Assembly: GCA_966250385.1 (NCBI GenBank)
Contig: CBINHC010000005.1
Coordinates: forward strand, 186,001-250,000
Length of the DNA: 64,000 nucleotides
From: DASWTL01 sp966250385
GTDB lineage: Bacteria; Bacteroidota; Bacteroidia; Sphingobacteriales; Sphingobacteriaceae
Reading direction: 5' to 3'
Shown one piece after another: positions 25,124-34,424 of this stretch. Every line of letters starts with the position of its first letter. Positions within the stretch are counted from its first letter, which is position 1. The notes under the pieces were generated by a model. That model saw only the letters and a list, made by a program, of their open reading frames with translations, did not search any database and was not told the origin of the DNA. A program made the position numbers and the translations under genes.

Positions 25124-27457
25124 ATGAAAACCGACCATATTCCATACACCCCGTTTGAAGAGTATCCGGACGAGGGACGTTCCTTCGATCTGAAGGAAAA
25201 GCTTGGCAAGCTGCTGTTTCACTGGCCGCTCTTTGTGATCTGTGTAGCGGCCTGCCTGGCCCTGGCTTATATCCATCTGCGGTCCGCCGTGCCCGTCTAT
25301 ACTGTCAAGGCGAAGCTCCTGATCAAGAACAGCGCAGGCACCGAAACGGCCCTGGCCGAAAAGGAGCTTTTCAAAAGCACGAAAATGATCGCCAACGAGC
25401 TGGAGATCCTGAAGTCCAGGACCCTGATGAAGCGGGTCGTTTCCGATCTGCAGCTTTGGGTCAACTATGAACGGGTCGGCGAATATAAAACCACCGATCT
25501 CTACGCGAACACCCCGGTGCGGTTCCGGCTGCTGATCCCGGCGGGGCGGCTTGGCGGGCAGACCATTGAGATCAGAATCCTTGACAGCCTGTCCTTCCAG
25601 CTCCGGCAGCCGCGTTCATGGGTCCGGGTTCCGTTCTCCAGAACCCTCAGGAACCAGTTCGGTACCTGGAAACTCGAGCCGACCGGGGACCTGGCCCGGT
25701 ATGCGGGCCAGACCGTCCGGATCCGGCTGAACGATCCCGACTGGGTAACCCACCAGTATATGGGTTCGGTCAGCGCGAACCTGACCATTGATGAATCGAC
25801 CGTTGTGGACCTCACCATTCGGGACCATGTTCCCGAACGGGCGGAAAATATCCTGAACCGGCTCATCGTCGTGTACAATCTGGCCGCAGTGGCCGACCGG
25901 AATAAGGTTTCCGAAAGCAGTCTCCGGTTCATCGAAGACAGGCTGGCTTCCATAACCGGCGAATTGAATGCCGTTGAAAGGAACGTTGCCGGCTACAAGA
26001 GCAGCCGCGGATTGACGGATATCTCCTCGAAGTCCCAGATCTTTCTCGACAACGTCAAGACCAACGACGCCAAACTGAATGAAGTGCAGCTGCAGCTGCA
26101 GGTCATCAGCGAAATTGAAAAATACATCTCGACGGACAATCCGGGCCTGGCCCCTGCTACTGTGGGAATCACCGACCCGGTATTGCTGGGCCTGATCAAC
26201 CGCCTGATGGCCCTCCAGGCTCAGAAAGACAAGATGCTGGCCACCACGCCGGAGACCAATCCCATCTTTGAACCGATTGACCGGCAGATCAACACCACAA
26301 AGTCGTCCATCGCCGAAAATATCCGGGGCATCAAGAACTCCCTGCGGGTAACGCAGGGACAGCTGAACAACTTCAACTCCAGCTTCAAGGCCTCGATCCG
26401 AGAGATCCCGGGACAAGAAAGGGAATTCATCAGCATCAAGCGGCAGCAGAGCATCAAGGAGGACCTGTATATCTACCTCCTCCAGAAAAGAGAAGAGGCT
26501 GCCGTCAGCTACGCGTCGACCGTTTCAGGCAGCCGCGTCGTGGATCCCGCCTACTATGTTGCCCAGCAATCCGTCAATAAGCCCTACACGTATGCCATGG
26601 CGTTTATCCTGGGACTGATCCTTCCGGCAGGACTCATCTTCGCACGTGACCTGATGAACAACCGGGTGATGACCGCCGGCGATATCCAGGAAACGGTTCC
26701 GGCACCCATCCTCTGTGAACTGTCCTACCAGCTGGGCGACAGCCCCCTGGTGGTCGACGGAAACCCCGGCCGGATCATCGGGGAACAGTTCCGCGCACTC
26801 CGGACGAATCTCCGCTATGTGCACGGCCGGAAACCGGGCGGCAAGATCACCCTGCTCACATCAGGCATGTCCGGCGACGGCAAGAGTTTCGTCGCCTGTA
26901 ATCTCGGCCTGGCCCTGGCCAGCGCCGGAAGAAAGACGGTGATCCTGGAGCTGGACTTTCGCAAGCCTGCGATCATGAAGTCATTCGGGCTGGACAACCA
27001 GACCGGGCTGAGCAGCTTCCTGATCGGATCCGCTTCCCGGGAGGAAATCATCCGGCAGTCCGGAAAAAACCCGCATTTATTCCTCATTGGCGCCGGTCCG
27101 GTCCCCCCCAACCCTTCCGAACTGCTCGAACGGCAGGAGATGGAAGACCTGGTGAGCTGGCTCCGGGCTAATTTTGATGAGATCCTGATCGACTCACCGC
27201 CGGTGTTACTGGTGACCGATGCCCTGATCCTCTCGCGGTTCAGTGATGCGGTCCTGTATGTCGTCCGCCAGAACTATACCTACAAATCACAGCTCAGCCA
27301 GCTAAGGCAGCTGCATAAAGAACAGAAGCTGTTACGGCTCAGCATCATCTTCAACGGCGTTGAACGTCAGGAGAACCACTACGGATATGCCTATTACCAC
27401 GCAGAAGAGAAGAAGCCGCTGAAGCACGCGATCCGGGGCTTTCTCAAACGATTCTAG
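25124..27457 (+). CDS. Polysaccharide co-polymerase and tyrosine autokinase (Wzc-like)
   Basis: The 777-residue protein has a Wzz-type N-terminal region with two membrane helices (about 30-47 and 490-510) around a large periplasmic domain. A C-terminal BY-kinase follows: Walker A in GMSGDGKSFV (about 582-590), Walker A' in ILELDFRKP and Walker B in ILIDSPPVLL. The tyrosine cluster near the end (HYGYAYYHAEE) is the likely autophosphorylation site. It controls chain length and export together with the Wza-like lipoprotein and the Wzy polymerase. A typical GNVR-like region sits before the second helix. It starts 10 bp after the antiterminator stop. Confidence 0.93.
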   Translation: MKTDHIPYTPFEEYPDEGRSFDLKEKLGKLLFHWPLFVICVAACLALAYIHLRSAVPVYTVKAKLLIKNSAGTETALAEKELFKSTKMIANELEILKSRTLMKRVVSDLQLWVNYERVGEYKTTDLYANTPVRFRLLIPAGRLGGQTIEIRILDSLSFQLRQPRSWVRVPFSRTLRNQFGTWKLEPTGDLARYAGQTVRIRLNDPDWVTHQYMGSVSANLTIDESTVVDLTIRDHVPERAENILNRLIVVYNLAAVADRNKVSESSLRFIEDRLASITGELNAVERNVAGYKSSRGLTDISSKSQIFLDNVKTNDAKLNEVQLQLQVISEIEKYISTDNPGLAPATVGITDPVLLGLINRLMALQAQKDKMLATTPETNPIFEPIDRQINTTKSSIAENIRGIKNSLRVTQGQLNNFNSSFKASIREIPGQEREFISIKRQQSIKEDLYIYLLQKREEAAVSYASTVSGSRVVDPAYYVAQQSVNKPYTYAMAFILGLILPAGLIFARDLMNNRVMTAGDIQETVPAPILCELSYQLGDSPLVVDGNPGRIIGEQFRALRTNLRYVHGRKPGGKITLLTSGMSGDGKSFVACNLGLALASAGRKTVILELDFRKPAIMKSFGLDNQTGLSSFLIGSASREEIIRQSGKNPHLFLIGAGPVPPNPSELLERQEMEDLVSWLRANFDEILIDSPPVLLVTDALILSRFSDAVLYVVRQNYTYKSQLSQLRQLHKEQKLLRLSIIFNGVERQENHYGYAYYHAEEKKPLKHAIRGFLKRF

Positions 27458-27471
27458 CCCGCAGACAAAGC

Positions 27472-29097
27472 ATGAAGAAACTTCACAAAACCGTTCTTTG
27501 GACCTGGCCGGTCATCGTACTGGCCGTCGTGGCAATCCAGGCGCTCACGGTGGATACCCTCCCCAGTATTCAACAGGATGACGCGCTGATCACCGACTAC
27601 GGACGATTAACGTTCGACCCGGCAAGCGACTGGGGCGTCACCTGGCTGGTGGCCCATGACAAACCGCTGCTGCTATGGACATATATCGGTCCGTTACTGG
27701 CCGAGGTCAGCTTCCGGCTGGGCGGGCCCGCCGGGACCGGCACCCGCATCATGGCACTGATCGGCGGCGCCGCCGCCGCTACCATCGCACTGGGATGGCT
27801 CCGATCCAGGAATATCCCGGTTTTCGCGGCGATGGGTCTTGCCGCAGCATTCCTGTTGGACCCGCTTTTCACCTACTCACAGCGGATGGCGCGGGTCGAC
27901 AGCTGGGTGATCGCCTTCGGCCTGGCCTCCTGTTACCTGCTCAGGCTATCCGCAGGCACCGATGCATCCAGGGGGAATTACTACCGGCTTGCAGCCGGCG
28001 CCTCCGCGGCCCTGGCTTCGCTGACATGGCCCTCGGCCATGCTGCTCTTTCCGCTGATCGGCCTGGAACTGCTGTCCGTGGTTCCGCTTGCCCGCCGGAA
28101 CAGCCGCCGGATCGGACTGATCGTCTGCTGGTTTTTATGCGGAGCCATCATGGCGCTGATCATTCTGCTGCTGCCCGTCTGGAAGAACATCGAAATCCTC
28201 CTCGGGGACCTTTCCACCATGGTAACGCAGAACGTAAGCAGCCCGGGGTCTTTCCCGGATCAGCTTACTTCCGTTCTGGATCCTGCACGCTGGCTGAAGT
28301 CCGTGAAAACGTTTGGTAAGCTCCTGGCCCCTTTCCTTCCGCTGATGGCCGTGTGCGGAGCCGTTTACCGCCGGGACAGCGGGCTGGTGCTGGTCACCGC
28401 AGGCACGCTGATGCTCATATTCTCCACGCTGGTTTACGAATTCCGGCTGCTGTACCTGCTACCCTATTGTATTGCGCTCGCCGGCGGACTTTTCCTTCCT
28501 GGCAAGAGGTCCGCCCGTTGGGGCCGGGTGCCGAAAACCGCCCTGGCGGCCAGTGTCCTGTGGGGCGCGTGCATCACCCTGGGACTGCGATCTGTGCTTG
28601 CCTATGACAAGGACCAGGTGAACAGCCGCGAGCGTATTATGCAGGCAGCCCGGTCAGCCATCGGGCCGGGGGAACACCGGGTGTTTCTCGGTTTTACGTT
28701 CGAACTGTATTATACCGGCCGTTCGCTCGGCTGGAAAATCTTTACCCCATACGTGTACTTCAATTACAACACCGCAGGCGCCTGGACCCGTGAAATGGAA
28801 TACGAACCGCGGGCCCGGTTTGTGAGGCTCCTCTCCGGAATGGACTATGCCCTGTTCCACCAGTCGAAACTGACGCCCGACCTTAAAACGCAACTGGCAG
28901 AGGCCGGCCTTCAGTTCGACCGTACCGTCGTGGTCAATGAAGAATTCCGGCACCCGGTCTACAGCAAGCCGGAAAGCCGCACCCGGTCGGTGATCCTGTG
29001 GTTCCTGCGCGGAGAGCCCAGCTACGGCCCCTACGTAGTTTATCACAGAACCTATAACTCCGGCCCGCATCTGCGGGCGACTGCCATTACCCGTTGA
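27472..29097 (+). CDS. GT-C membrane glycosyltransferase (ArnT/PMT-like), paralogue 1
   Basis: The 541-residue protein has about eleven membrane helices and a C-terminal soluble domain. An acidic motif QDD at residues 35-37, in the first outer loop, is where GT-C enzymes place their catalytic Asp/Glu. It shares its plan with the next gene: MARVDSWV, LGWKIFTPY and the closing YGPYVVYHR recur there in altered form. GT-C enzymes use polyprenyl-phosphate sugars at the periplasmic side. With a polyprenyl-phosphate transferase and small flippase further on, it probably adds a side sugar to the exported polymer. Donor sugar is unknown. Confidence 0.75.
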   Translation: MKKLHKTVLWTWPVIVLAVVAIQALTVDTLPSIQQDDALITDYGRLTFDPASDWGVTWLVAHDKPLLLWTYIGPLLAEVSFRLGGPAGTGTRIMALIGGAAAATIALGWLRSRNIPVFAAMGLAAAFLLDPLFTYSQRMARVDSWVIAFGLASCYLLRLSAGTDASRGNYYRLAAGASAALASLTWPSAMLLFPLIGLELLSVVPLARRNSRRIGLIVCWFLCGAIMALIILLLPVWKNIEILLGDLSTMVTQNVSSPGSFPDQLTSVLDPARWLKSVKTFGKLLAPFLPLMAVCGAVYRRDSGLVLVTAGTLMLIFSTLVYEFRLLYLLPYCIALAGGLFLPGKRSARWGRVPKTALAASVLWGACITLGLRSVLAYDKDQVNSRERIMQAARSAIGPGEHRVFLGFTFELYYTGRSLGWKIFTPYVYFNYNTAGAWTREMEYEPRARFVRLLSGMDYALFHQSKLTPDLKTQLAEAGLQFDRTVVVNEEFRHPVYSKPESRTRSVILWFLRGEPSYGPYVVYHRTYNSGPHLRATAITR

Positions 29098-30692
29098 CCG
29101 TGCACACTGCCACATCCGTTAAACTGCGACCTGCTTCCCGTTACGGCATTGTCCGTCACCGGCTGTTCCTGTTGTCGCTGCTGCTGGCCGGGATGATTCA
29201 CCTTTCCACGATTGGTATTGCGCCATACCTGCATCTGGACGAGTTTATGATCATCGATCTCGGCAGAATTGTCATGAATCCCGGAACAGACTGGTCGATT
29301 GCCTGGCTGCCGGGATCTGATCAGCCGGTTTTTTTCTGGTTCTACCTGGGTTCCGTTGCCCAGGAACTGGTCTTTCGGCTGGCCGGTGAATACGGCCCAA
29401 GGATTTTTGCGCTGGCCGGGGCACTTGTGGCCGCACGCGTGATGCTGTCCTATCTGCTGCTAAGAAGAACCCGCCGGATTCAAGCAGCCGTCCTCAGTCT
29501 CGTCTTCCTGCTTGATCCACTGTTTGTGCAGTCGTATTCCATGGGAAGGCTGGACAGCTGGACACTGGCCTGCGGCCTGTTTACCTGCGTTCTGCTCCGG
29601 CAGGCAAAGCTAAGGCCACAAAGCCTGAGACGTCCGTCCTTCGGCCGGATCGCGCTGGCCGGGTCCTTCATGAGTATCGGTTGGCTGATCTGGCCCTCTT
29701 CGGTCTTCCTTCTTCCGCTGATCCTGACCGACCTGCGCGGTGCGGCTTCGAGTTTCCGGACCAGGCAATTGCAGATCTCGGCGATCGGGTACTTCGCGCT
29801 CGGATGTATCCTGACGGCACTGATCCTGATGATTCCGATTACGCCAGTCATCATAAACGAGTTACAGAGCCCCCTCGACGGTATTGCGACGAACACCCGT
29901 TCCGGATCTCCCGGATCTCCCCTGACCGCGGAATACCACCTGGCCCAGCTCCGGGAGTTCGTACGGATCCTGAAGTTCACGCCTTTCGTGGTACTCCTTG
30001 CCGCCCTGGCCTGCCTGGTCATACGAAAAACGGGCCTCGTGTACGGTATGCTTGCAGCCGCCGGCATCATGCTTGTCACGGTTGTCTATATTCACCGGGT
30101 GCAGTACCTGCTGCCTTATCTGATCGCACTCATCGCCAGCCTCTATACACCCCCCCGGCAGGCGGCCTACCTGGCCAGAAGGCGCAGGCCGCGCCTGAAG
30201 CTGGCCGGACTTGCCGCGCTGCTGCTCTGGTGTACCGGGTTGTCCGTCATCACCCGCACCATTCTGGCCCTGGAACATCGCCAGGAACGGAACCGGGATC
30301 TGGTATCCCGCGCTGCAGCATCCATGATCGGCCCAGGCCACCACGGCGTACTGATGCCCGGAGAGTTCTACTATGCCGGGCGCAGGCTTGGCTGGAAAAT
30401 GTATAAGCCCTACCTGGCACAGAACGAACCGCTTAAGCCGGAAACCCTGGAGAAGGTCCTGCCGCATCTGGAATACGTGATCTGGTCGGGCAGCAGCCTT
30501 CCGGCTGTATTCGAACGCGCGCTGACCCGGAACGGTCTGCACAGGCAGGGAAACTTCCGGATCTACCCGCAGCCCATGGCCGGCGGGGAAGCTTCCTCCT
30601 GGATCAACGGGATCAGGAACCTGTTTTCCCTGCAGCGACGGCCCTATGGCCCTTATATCGTATATGCCCGGCACCAAAAGCCGGGTCACTGA
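29094..30692 (+). CDS. GT-C membrane glycosyltransferase (ArnT/PMT-like), paralogue 2
   Basis: The 532-residue paralogue of the preceding gene has the same helix pattern. Its acidic motif LDE lies at residues 48-50, with SMGRLDSW, LGWKMYKPY and YGPYIVYAR in matching positions. Its frame opens with TTG at 29094 overlapping the previous stop (TTGA), or with GTG at 29100; no ATG is near. The rare start may lower expression relative to paralogue 1. The pair probably arose by tandem duplication and may transfer the same sugar to different positions, or two different sugars. Confidence 0.74.
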   Translation: MTVHTATSVKLRPASRYGIVRHRLFLLSLLLAGMIHLSTIGIAPYLHLDEFMIIDLGRIVMNPGTDWSIAWLPGSDQPVFFWFYLGSVAQELVFRLAGEYGPRIFALAGALVAARVMLSYLLLRRTRRIQAAVLSLVFLLDPLFVQSYSMGRLDSWTLACGLFTCVLLRQAKLRPQSLRRPSFGRIALAGSFMSIGWLIWPSSVFLLPLILTDLRGAASSFRTRQLQISAIGYFALGCILTALILMIPITPVIINELQSPLDGIATNTRSGSPGSPLTAEYHLAQLREFVRILKFTPFVVLLAALACLVIRKTGLVYGMLAAAGIMLVTVVYIHRVQYLLPYLIALIASLYTPPRQAAYLARRRRPRLKLAGLAALLLWCTGLSVITRTILALEHRQERNRDLVSRAAASMIGPGHHGVLMPGEFYYAGRRLGWKMYKPYLAQNEPLKPETLEKVLPHLEYVIWSGSSLPAVFERALTRNGLHRQGNFRIYPQPMAGGEASSWINGIRNLFSLQRRPYGPYIVYARHQKPGH

Positions 30693-30716
30693 ATCAACCA
30701 TTAACCTTACAGAGAT

Positions 30717-31775
30717 ATGATCAATATCGGCATCATCGGTTACGGCTACTGGGGCCCTAACCTGGTCAGAAACTTCTTTGCAGCAAAAGACTGCTGTATC
30801 CGTGCTGTCGCGGATTCCCGTCCCGAACGGCTTGAAAGCCTCAGGAGGTCGTTCCCCGGAATTACCGGCGTCCGGAAATCGGATGACGTAATCCTGGACC
30901 CGCAGATCGATGCTGTCGTCATAGCCACGCCGGTTTCCACGCACTTTGCGCTGGCAAGAAAGGCGCTCAGGAACGGCAAACACGTGCTGGTTGAGAAACC
31001 GCTGACCTCATCGGTCCTCGAAGCCGAGCTGCTGATCAGCCTGGCCGCCCAGAAGAACCTGCTGCTGATGGTCGACCATACATTCCTGTATACCGGAGCG
31101 GTCGAAAAAATGAAACACCTGGTGGCACAGAACGAGCTCGGAAACATCCGGTATCTCGATTCTACGCGGATCAACCTCGGGCTCTTCCAGTCGGACGTAA
31201 ACGTCCTGTGGGACCTGGCTCCCCATGACCTTTCCATCCTCAGTTATATCCTCGAGGAAACACCCTGCAGCGTGAACGCCACCGGCATCACCCACACCAC
31301 CAACGGCATCGAGAATATCGGCTATCTGACAGTCAATTACAGCTCCGGCTTTATCGCACACTTCAACTGCTCGTGGACGAGCCCGGTGAAGGTGCGGATG
31401 ATGCTGCTGGGCGGCGACCGCAAGATGATCCTGTACAACGACCTGGAGCCCACCGAAAAGGTCAAGGTTTATGACTCGGGCTACAGCCTGGTCAGCGATG
31501 AGGACAAAAAGAAGATCATGGTAGACTACCGGACGGGAGACATCCACGTACCGAAGGTCAATACGTCGGAGGCCCTGCTCGGCATGGCGCAGGATTTCAT
31601 CGACTGTATCCGGACCGGCCGCATGCCGCGTTCATCCTGGAAGATCGGGCTGGAAGTCGTGCGGATCCTGGAGGCCTCCGACCGGTCCATCCGCGGGCAT
31701 GGCCGCGAGGTTGTCCTGGAAGGCCTGAACCGGGCCCCGGCCCAGCAGCATTTCAACAAAGCATTAATCAGTTAA
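30717..31775 (+). CDS. Gfo/Idh/MocA sugar-nucleotide oxidoreductase (WbpB/WlbA-like)
   Basis: The 352-residue protein has a Rossmann start MINIGIIGYGYWGPNLVRNF with the G-x-G-x-x-G pattern (residues 8-13) and the family motif EKPLTSS near 100. The WGPNLVRNF segment is characteristic of oxidoreductases from UDP-aminosugar pathways, where WbpB/WlbA oxidises the 3-position of a UDP-sugar acid. The acetyltransferase and aminotransferase genes that follow complete the same trio. Product is inferred as a 3-keto sugar for amination. It starts 24 bp after the second GT-C gene. Confidence 0.85.
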   Translation: MINIGIIGYGYWGPNLVRNFFAAKDCCIRAVADSRPERLESLRRSFPGITGVRKSDDVILDPQIDAVVIATPVSTHFALARKALRNGKHVLVEKPLTSSVLEAELLISLAAQKNLLLMVDHTFLYTGAVEKMKHLVAQNELGNIRYLDSTRINLGLFQSDVNVLWDLAPHDLSILSYILEETPCSVNATGITHTTNGIENIGYLTVNYSSGFIAHFNCSWTSPVKVRMMLLGGDRKMILYNDLEPTEKVKVYDSGYSLVSDEDKKKIMVDYRTGDIHVPKVNTSEALLGMAQDFIDCIRTGRMPRSSWKIGLEVVRILEASDRSIRGHGREVVLEGLNRAPAQQHFNKALIS

Positions 31776-31776
31776 T

Positions 31777-32268
31777 ATGGAAACAGTTAATATTCAGACC
31801 GACATGAAGACGTTGAGGGCCGTTGAGATCGGCCAGGATGTGCAGATCTGCAATTTTGTCAACGCCTACGGGTGTAAGATCGGGGACGGATCCCGGGTCG
31901 GCCCGTTCGTAGAGATCCAGAAAGGCGCGACGATCGGCAGGAACTGCAAGATCTCAAGTCATTCTTTCATCTGTGAAGGCGTACACATTGACGACCAGGT
32001 GTTTATCGGACACAACGTAACCTTCATCAACGACAAGTTCCCGCGCGCTACGAACAGCATCGGGGAACTGCAGACCGAAAGTGACTGGAACTGCACGGAA
32101 ACCATCGTCGAGCAGGGCGCATCGATCGGTTCGAGCGTCACGATCCTCTGCGGTGTCCGCATCGGACGCCGGGCGATTGTAGGTGCAGGGTCCGTAGTGA
32201 CCCGGGACGTACCTGCCAATGCTATCGTAGCCGGGAACCCGGCCCGCATCATCAAGTATTTCGATTAA
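31777..32268 (+). CDS. Hexapeptide-repeat N-acetyltransferase (WbpD/WlbB-like)
   Basis: The 163-residue protein is built of left-handed beta-helix hexapeptide repeats (IGDGSRVGPFVEIQ, IGRNCKIS, then GSSVTILCGVRIGRRAIVGAGSVV). It ends in the typical VAGNPARIIKYFD. Length and order match WbpD/WlbB, which acetylate the new amino group of UDP-3-amino sugars with acetyl-CoA. It starts 1 bp after the oxidoreductase stop and lies 12 bp before the aminotransferase, so the three are a functional block. The sugar backbone is not known. Confidence 0.87.
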   Translation: METVNIQTDMKTLRAVEIGQDVQICNFVNAYGCKIGDGSRVGPFVEIQKGATIGRNCKISSHSFICEGVHIDDQVFIGHNVTFINDKFPRATNSIGELQTESDWNCTETIVEQGASIGSSVTILCGVRIGRRAIVGAGSVVTRDVPANAIVAGNPARIIKYFD

Positions 32269-32280
32269 CCTCATCCCGCT

Positions 32281-33405
32281 ATGACAGAACAGGACATCCA
32301 GGAGAAGATCCACTGCCTCGAGCTTGGCAGGCAGCATCAGCAAATCAAGAAAGAAGTGTTTGAGATCTTCGAGAAGATCTACGACCAGACCGCGTTCTCC
32401 GGCGGACCGGTCGTCGAAGAATTTGAACGGAGCTTCGCGGCCTTCTGCGGCACCCGTTTTGCCGTGGGGGTGAATAACGGGACCTCTGCCCTTCATCTGG
32501 CGCTGCTCGCACTGGGGATCGGTCCCGGCGACGAGGTGATCGTTCCTGCAAACACCTTCATTTCCACCGCCTGGGGCGTCTCCTATACGGGCGCCCGGCC
32601 TGTCTTTGTGGATTGCCTGCCGGATACCTGGCAGATCGATGCCGATCAGATCAGATCCGCGATCACGCCCAATACCCGGGCGGTAATCGGGGTCCACCTG
32701 TACGGCCAGCCCTTCGACGTTGAAGCGGTAGCCGGGATCTGCAGGGACCATGGCCTGTTGCTGATCGAAGACGCGGCGCAGGCGCAGGGTGCACGGTACC
32801 GTGGCCGGCCGGTGGGCGGTTTCGGAGAGATGGGCTGTTTCAGCTTTTACCCGGGCAAGAACCTGGGAGCCTGCGGGGAAGCGGGCGGGATCACTACGAA
32901 CAGCCGGCGATACAGCAGCCACCTGCAGAGCCTCCGGAACCATGGTTCGGTAACCAGGTACTATCACGACCAGCTCGGCTTCAATATGCGGATGGGCGGC
33001 CTGGAGGCCGGATCGCTCCTCGTCAAACTGAAATACCTTAGCGACTGGAATAACAGCCGGAAAGATATCGCCGCGCGCTACCGGCAGGAAATCCGCCATG
33101 AGCAGATCCGGCTGCAGCTCCAGCCCGAATGGGCGGACTCCGTTCATCACCTGTTTGTGGTCACCACGCCGGACCGGGATGCGCTCATGAGCTATCTTCG
33201 TGAACACCGGATCTTCCCCGGGCTGCACTACCCGGTTCCCTGTCACCTGCAGCAAGCGTACAGGCATCTGGGTTACCGGGAGGGCGATTGTCCGAATGCG
33301 GAATACCTGGCGGCCCATTGCCTCTCTCTTCCCATGTATGCCGAGTTAACTGTCGGCCAGGCGGCCCGTGTGATCGAAACCCTCAACAGGTATCCCGGAT
33401 GCTGA
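32281..33405 (+). CDS. DegT/DnrJ/EryC1-type sugar aminotransferase (first)
   Basis: The 374-residue PLP enzyme has D164 in IEDAAQAQGA and the Schiff-base lysine K193 in FSFYPGKNLGACGEAGG. This active-site wording (GKNLGA.GE.G) is that of WbpE/WlbC-like enzymes, which use glutamate to aminate a 3-keto sugar nucleotide. It therefore fits between the oxidoreductase and acetyltransferase in the pathway. Its end overlaps the next start by 7 bp. A second, more distant aminotransferase lies at 37679, so two different amino sugars are likely in the polymer. Confidence 0.9.
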   Translation: MTEQDIQEKIHCLELGRQHQQIKKEVFEIFEKIYDQTAFSGGPVVEEFERSFAAFCGTRFAVGVNNGTSALHLALLALGIGPGDEVIVPANTFISTAWGVSYTGARPVFVDCLPDTWQIDADQIRSAITPNTRAVIGVHLYGQPFDVEAVAGICRDHGLLLIEDAAQAQGARYRGRPVGGFGEMGCFSFYPGKNLGACGEAGGITTNSRRYSSHLQSLRNHGSVTRYYHDQLGFNMRMGGLEAGSLLVKLKYLSDWNNSRKDIAARYRQEIRHEQIRLQLQPEWADSVHHLFVVTTPDRDALMSYLREHRIFPGLHYPVPCHLQQAYRHLGYREGDCPNAEYLAAHCLSLPMYAELTVGQAARVIETLNRYPGC

Positions 33406-34424
33406 TCGACAAACTTATCAGGAGCGTGCAGGCACTGAACCTGAACCTGAAGGGAAAGGTGGTCCTGACCGAGGCGGCCACAGGTCCGTACGTGGTGACG
33501 CCGATACTGGCCGCCCTTGCCGGAGCCAGGGTTTACGCCTTTTCCAAAAGCACGGTATACGGATCGGTCCGGCAGGTCATCCGGATCACCAGGGACGTTT
33601 ACATCCCCTGGCGCGACGACCTCGATATCCACTTTATCGACCAGCTGACACCCGAAATCATCGCCCAGGCGGATGTGATTACCAATTCCGGGCATCTCCG
33701 GCCGCTGAACAGGGAACTGCTCAGATATGCCAAAGACAGCGCGGTCATTCCGCTGATGTACGAAGCCTGGGAGTGGCGTAGCGACGACGTGGACCTGGAC
33801 TATATCAGGGAGCGCGGACTCCGGATCGCTGCAACGAATGAACGGCATGAGGATGTGGACGTCTTCAGCTACCTCGGAGATATGGCTGTCAAGCAAATCT
33901 TTGATGCAGGTCTGTGCCTGTACAATAACACGTTCATCCTCGTCTGCAACAATGATTTCGGGCCCTATATTGCCCGTGTAGTGTCAAAACTGTGCAAAAG
34001 ACTCGGCGTCATCGACCTTCCGCAGAACCGGACGAAGTACCGGGGGCTTCCGGTCGAATGGCTCTCGGACTTTCCGGACCTGAACATACCACCGGACTAC
34101 CGGGATGCCGAGGCCGTCATTTTCACGGCATATCCCTTCGACCTGACCTGGCTAGGAAAGGATACGCCGCTTTCCCCGCTTGCACTGAAAAGAACCCTGC
34201 AGAATCCCCTGGTTCTGCGTTATGCGGGCGACGTCGACGCTGAAGTGCTCGCGGGCCTCGGAATCCGTTGTTTTCCCGCCGACGTAAAAAGCGGCCATAT
34301 GGGCATCCTGCCGTCCGCGATCGGCTATGATGCGGTGATCCGGCTGCAGGCCGGAGGACTGAAAGTCGCCGAAGGGCTTCTGGCCGGCAAGTGCCGGAAA
34401 AATCCATTCATCCAGCTATTATGA
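33399..34424 (+). CDS. Unrecognised Rossmann-like protein in the sugar-nucleotide block
   Basis: I start it at the ATG at 33399 (341 residues), which overlaps the aminotransferase stop; the longer frame upstream is out of register with known coding. The N-terminus KGKVVLTEAATGPYVVTPIL, then AGARVYAFSKST, looks like a nucleotide-binding beta-alpha-beta unit. Other notable blocks are ITNSGHLRPLN, ATNERHEDVDVFSYLGD and SGHMGILPSAIGYDAV. I cannot place it in a family. It is coupled at both ends (7-bp and 4-bp overlaps) to an aminotransferase and a formyltransferase, so a role in modifying the same sugar is a reasonable guess. Confidence 0.75.
   Translation: MLIDKLIRSVQALNLNLKGKVVLTEAATGPYVVTPILAALAGARVYAFSKSTVYGSVRQVIRITRDVYIPWRDDLDIHFIDQLTPEIIAQADVITNSGHLRPLNRELLRYAKDSAVIPLMYEAWEWRSDDVDLDYIRERGLRIAATNERHEDVDVFSYLGDMAVKQIFDAGLCLYNNTFILVCNNDFGPYIARVVSKLCKRLGVIDLPQNRTKYRGLPVEWLSDFPDLNIPPDYRDAEAVIFTAYPFDLTWLGKDTPLSPLALKRTLQNPLVLRYAGDVDAEVLAGLGIRCFPADVKSGHMGILPSAIGYDAVIRLQAGGLKVAEGLLAGKCRKNPFIQLL

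Noticed and set aside
31954..33318. 454-codon frame antisense to the acetyltransferase and aminotransferase genes
   Set aside because: The plus strand encodes clear enzymes with catalytic motifs. Long antisense frames are expected from codon bias in this G+C-rich sequence.
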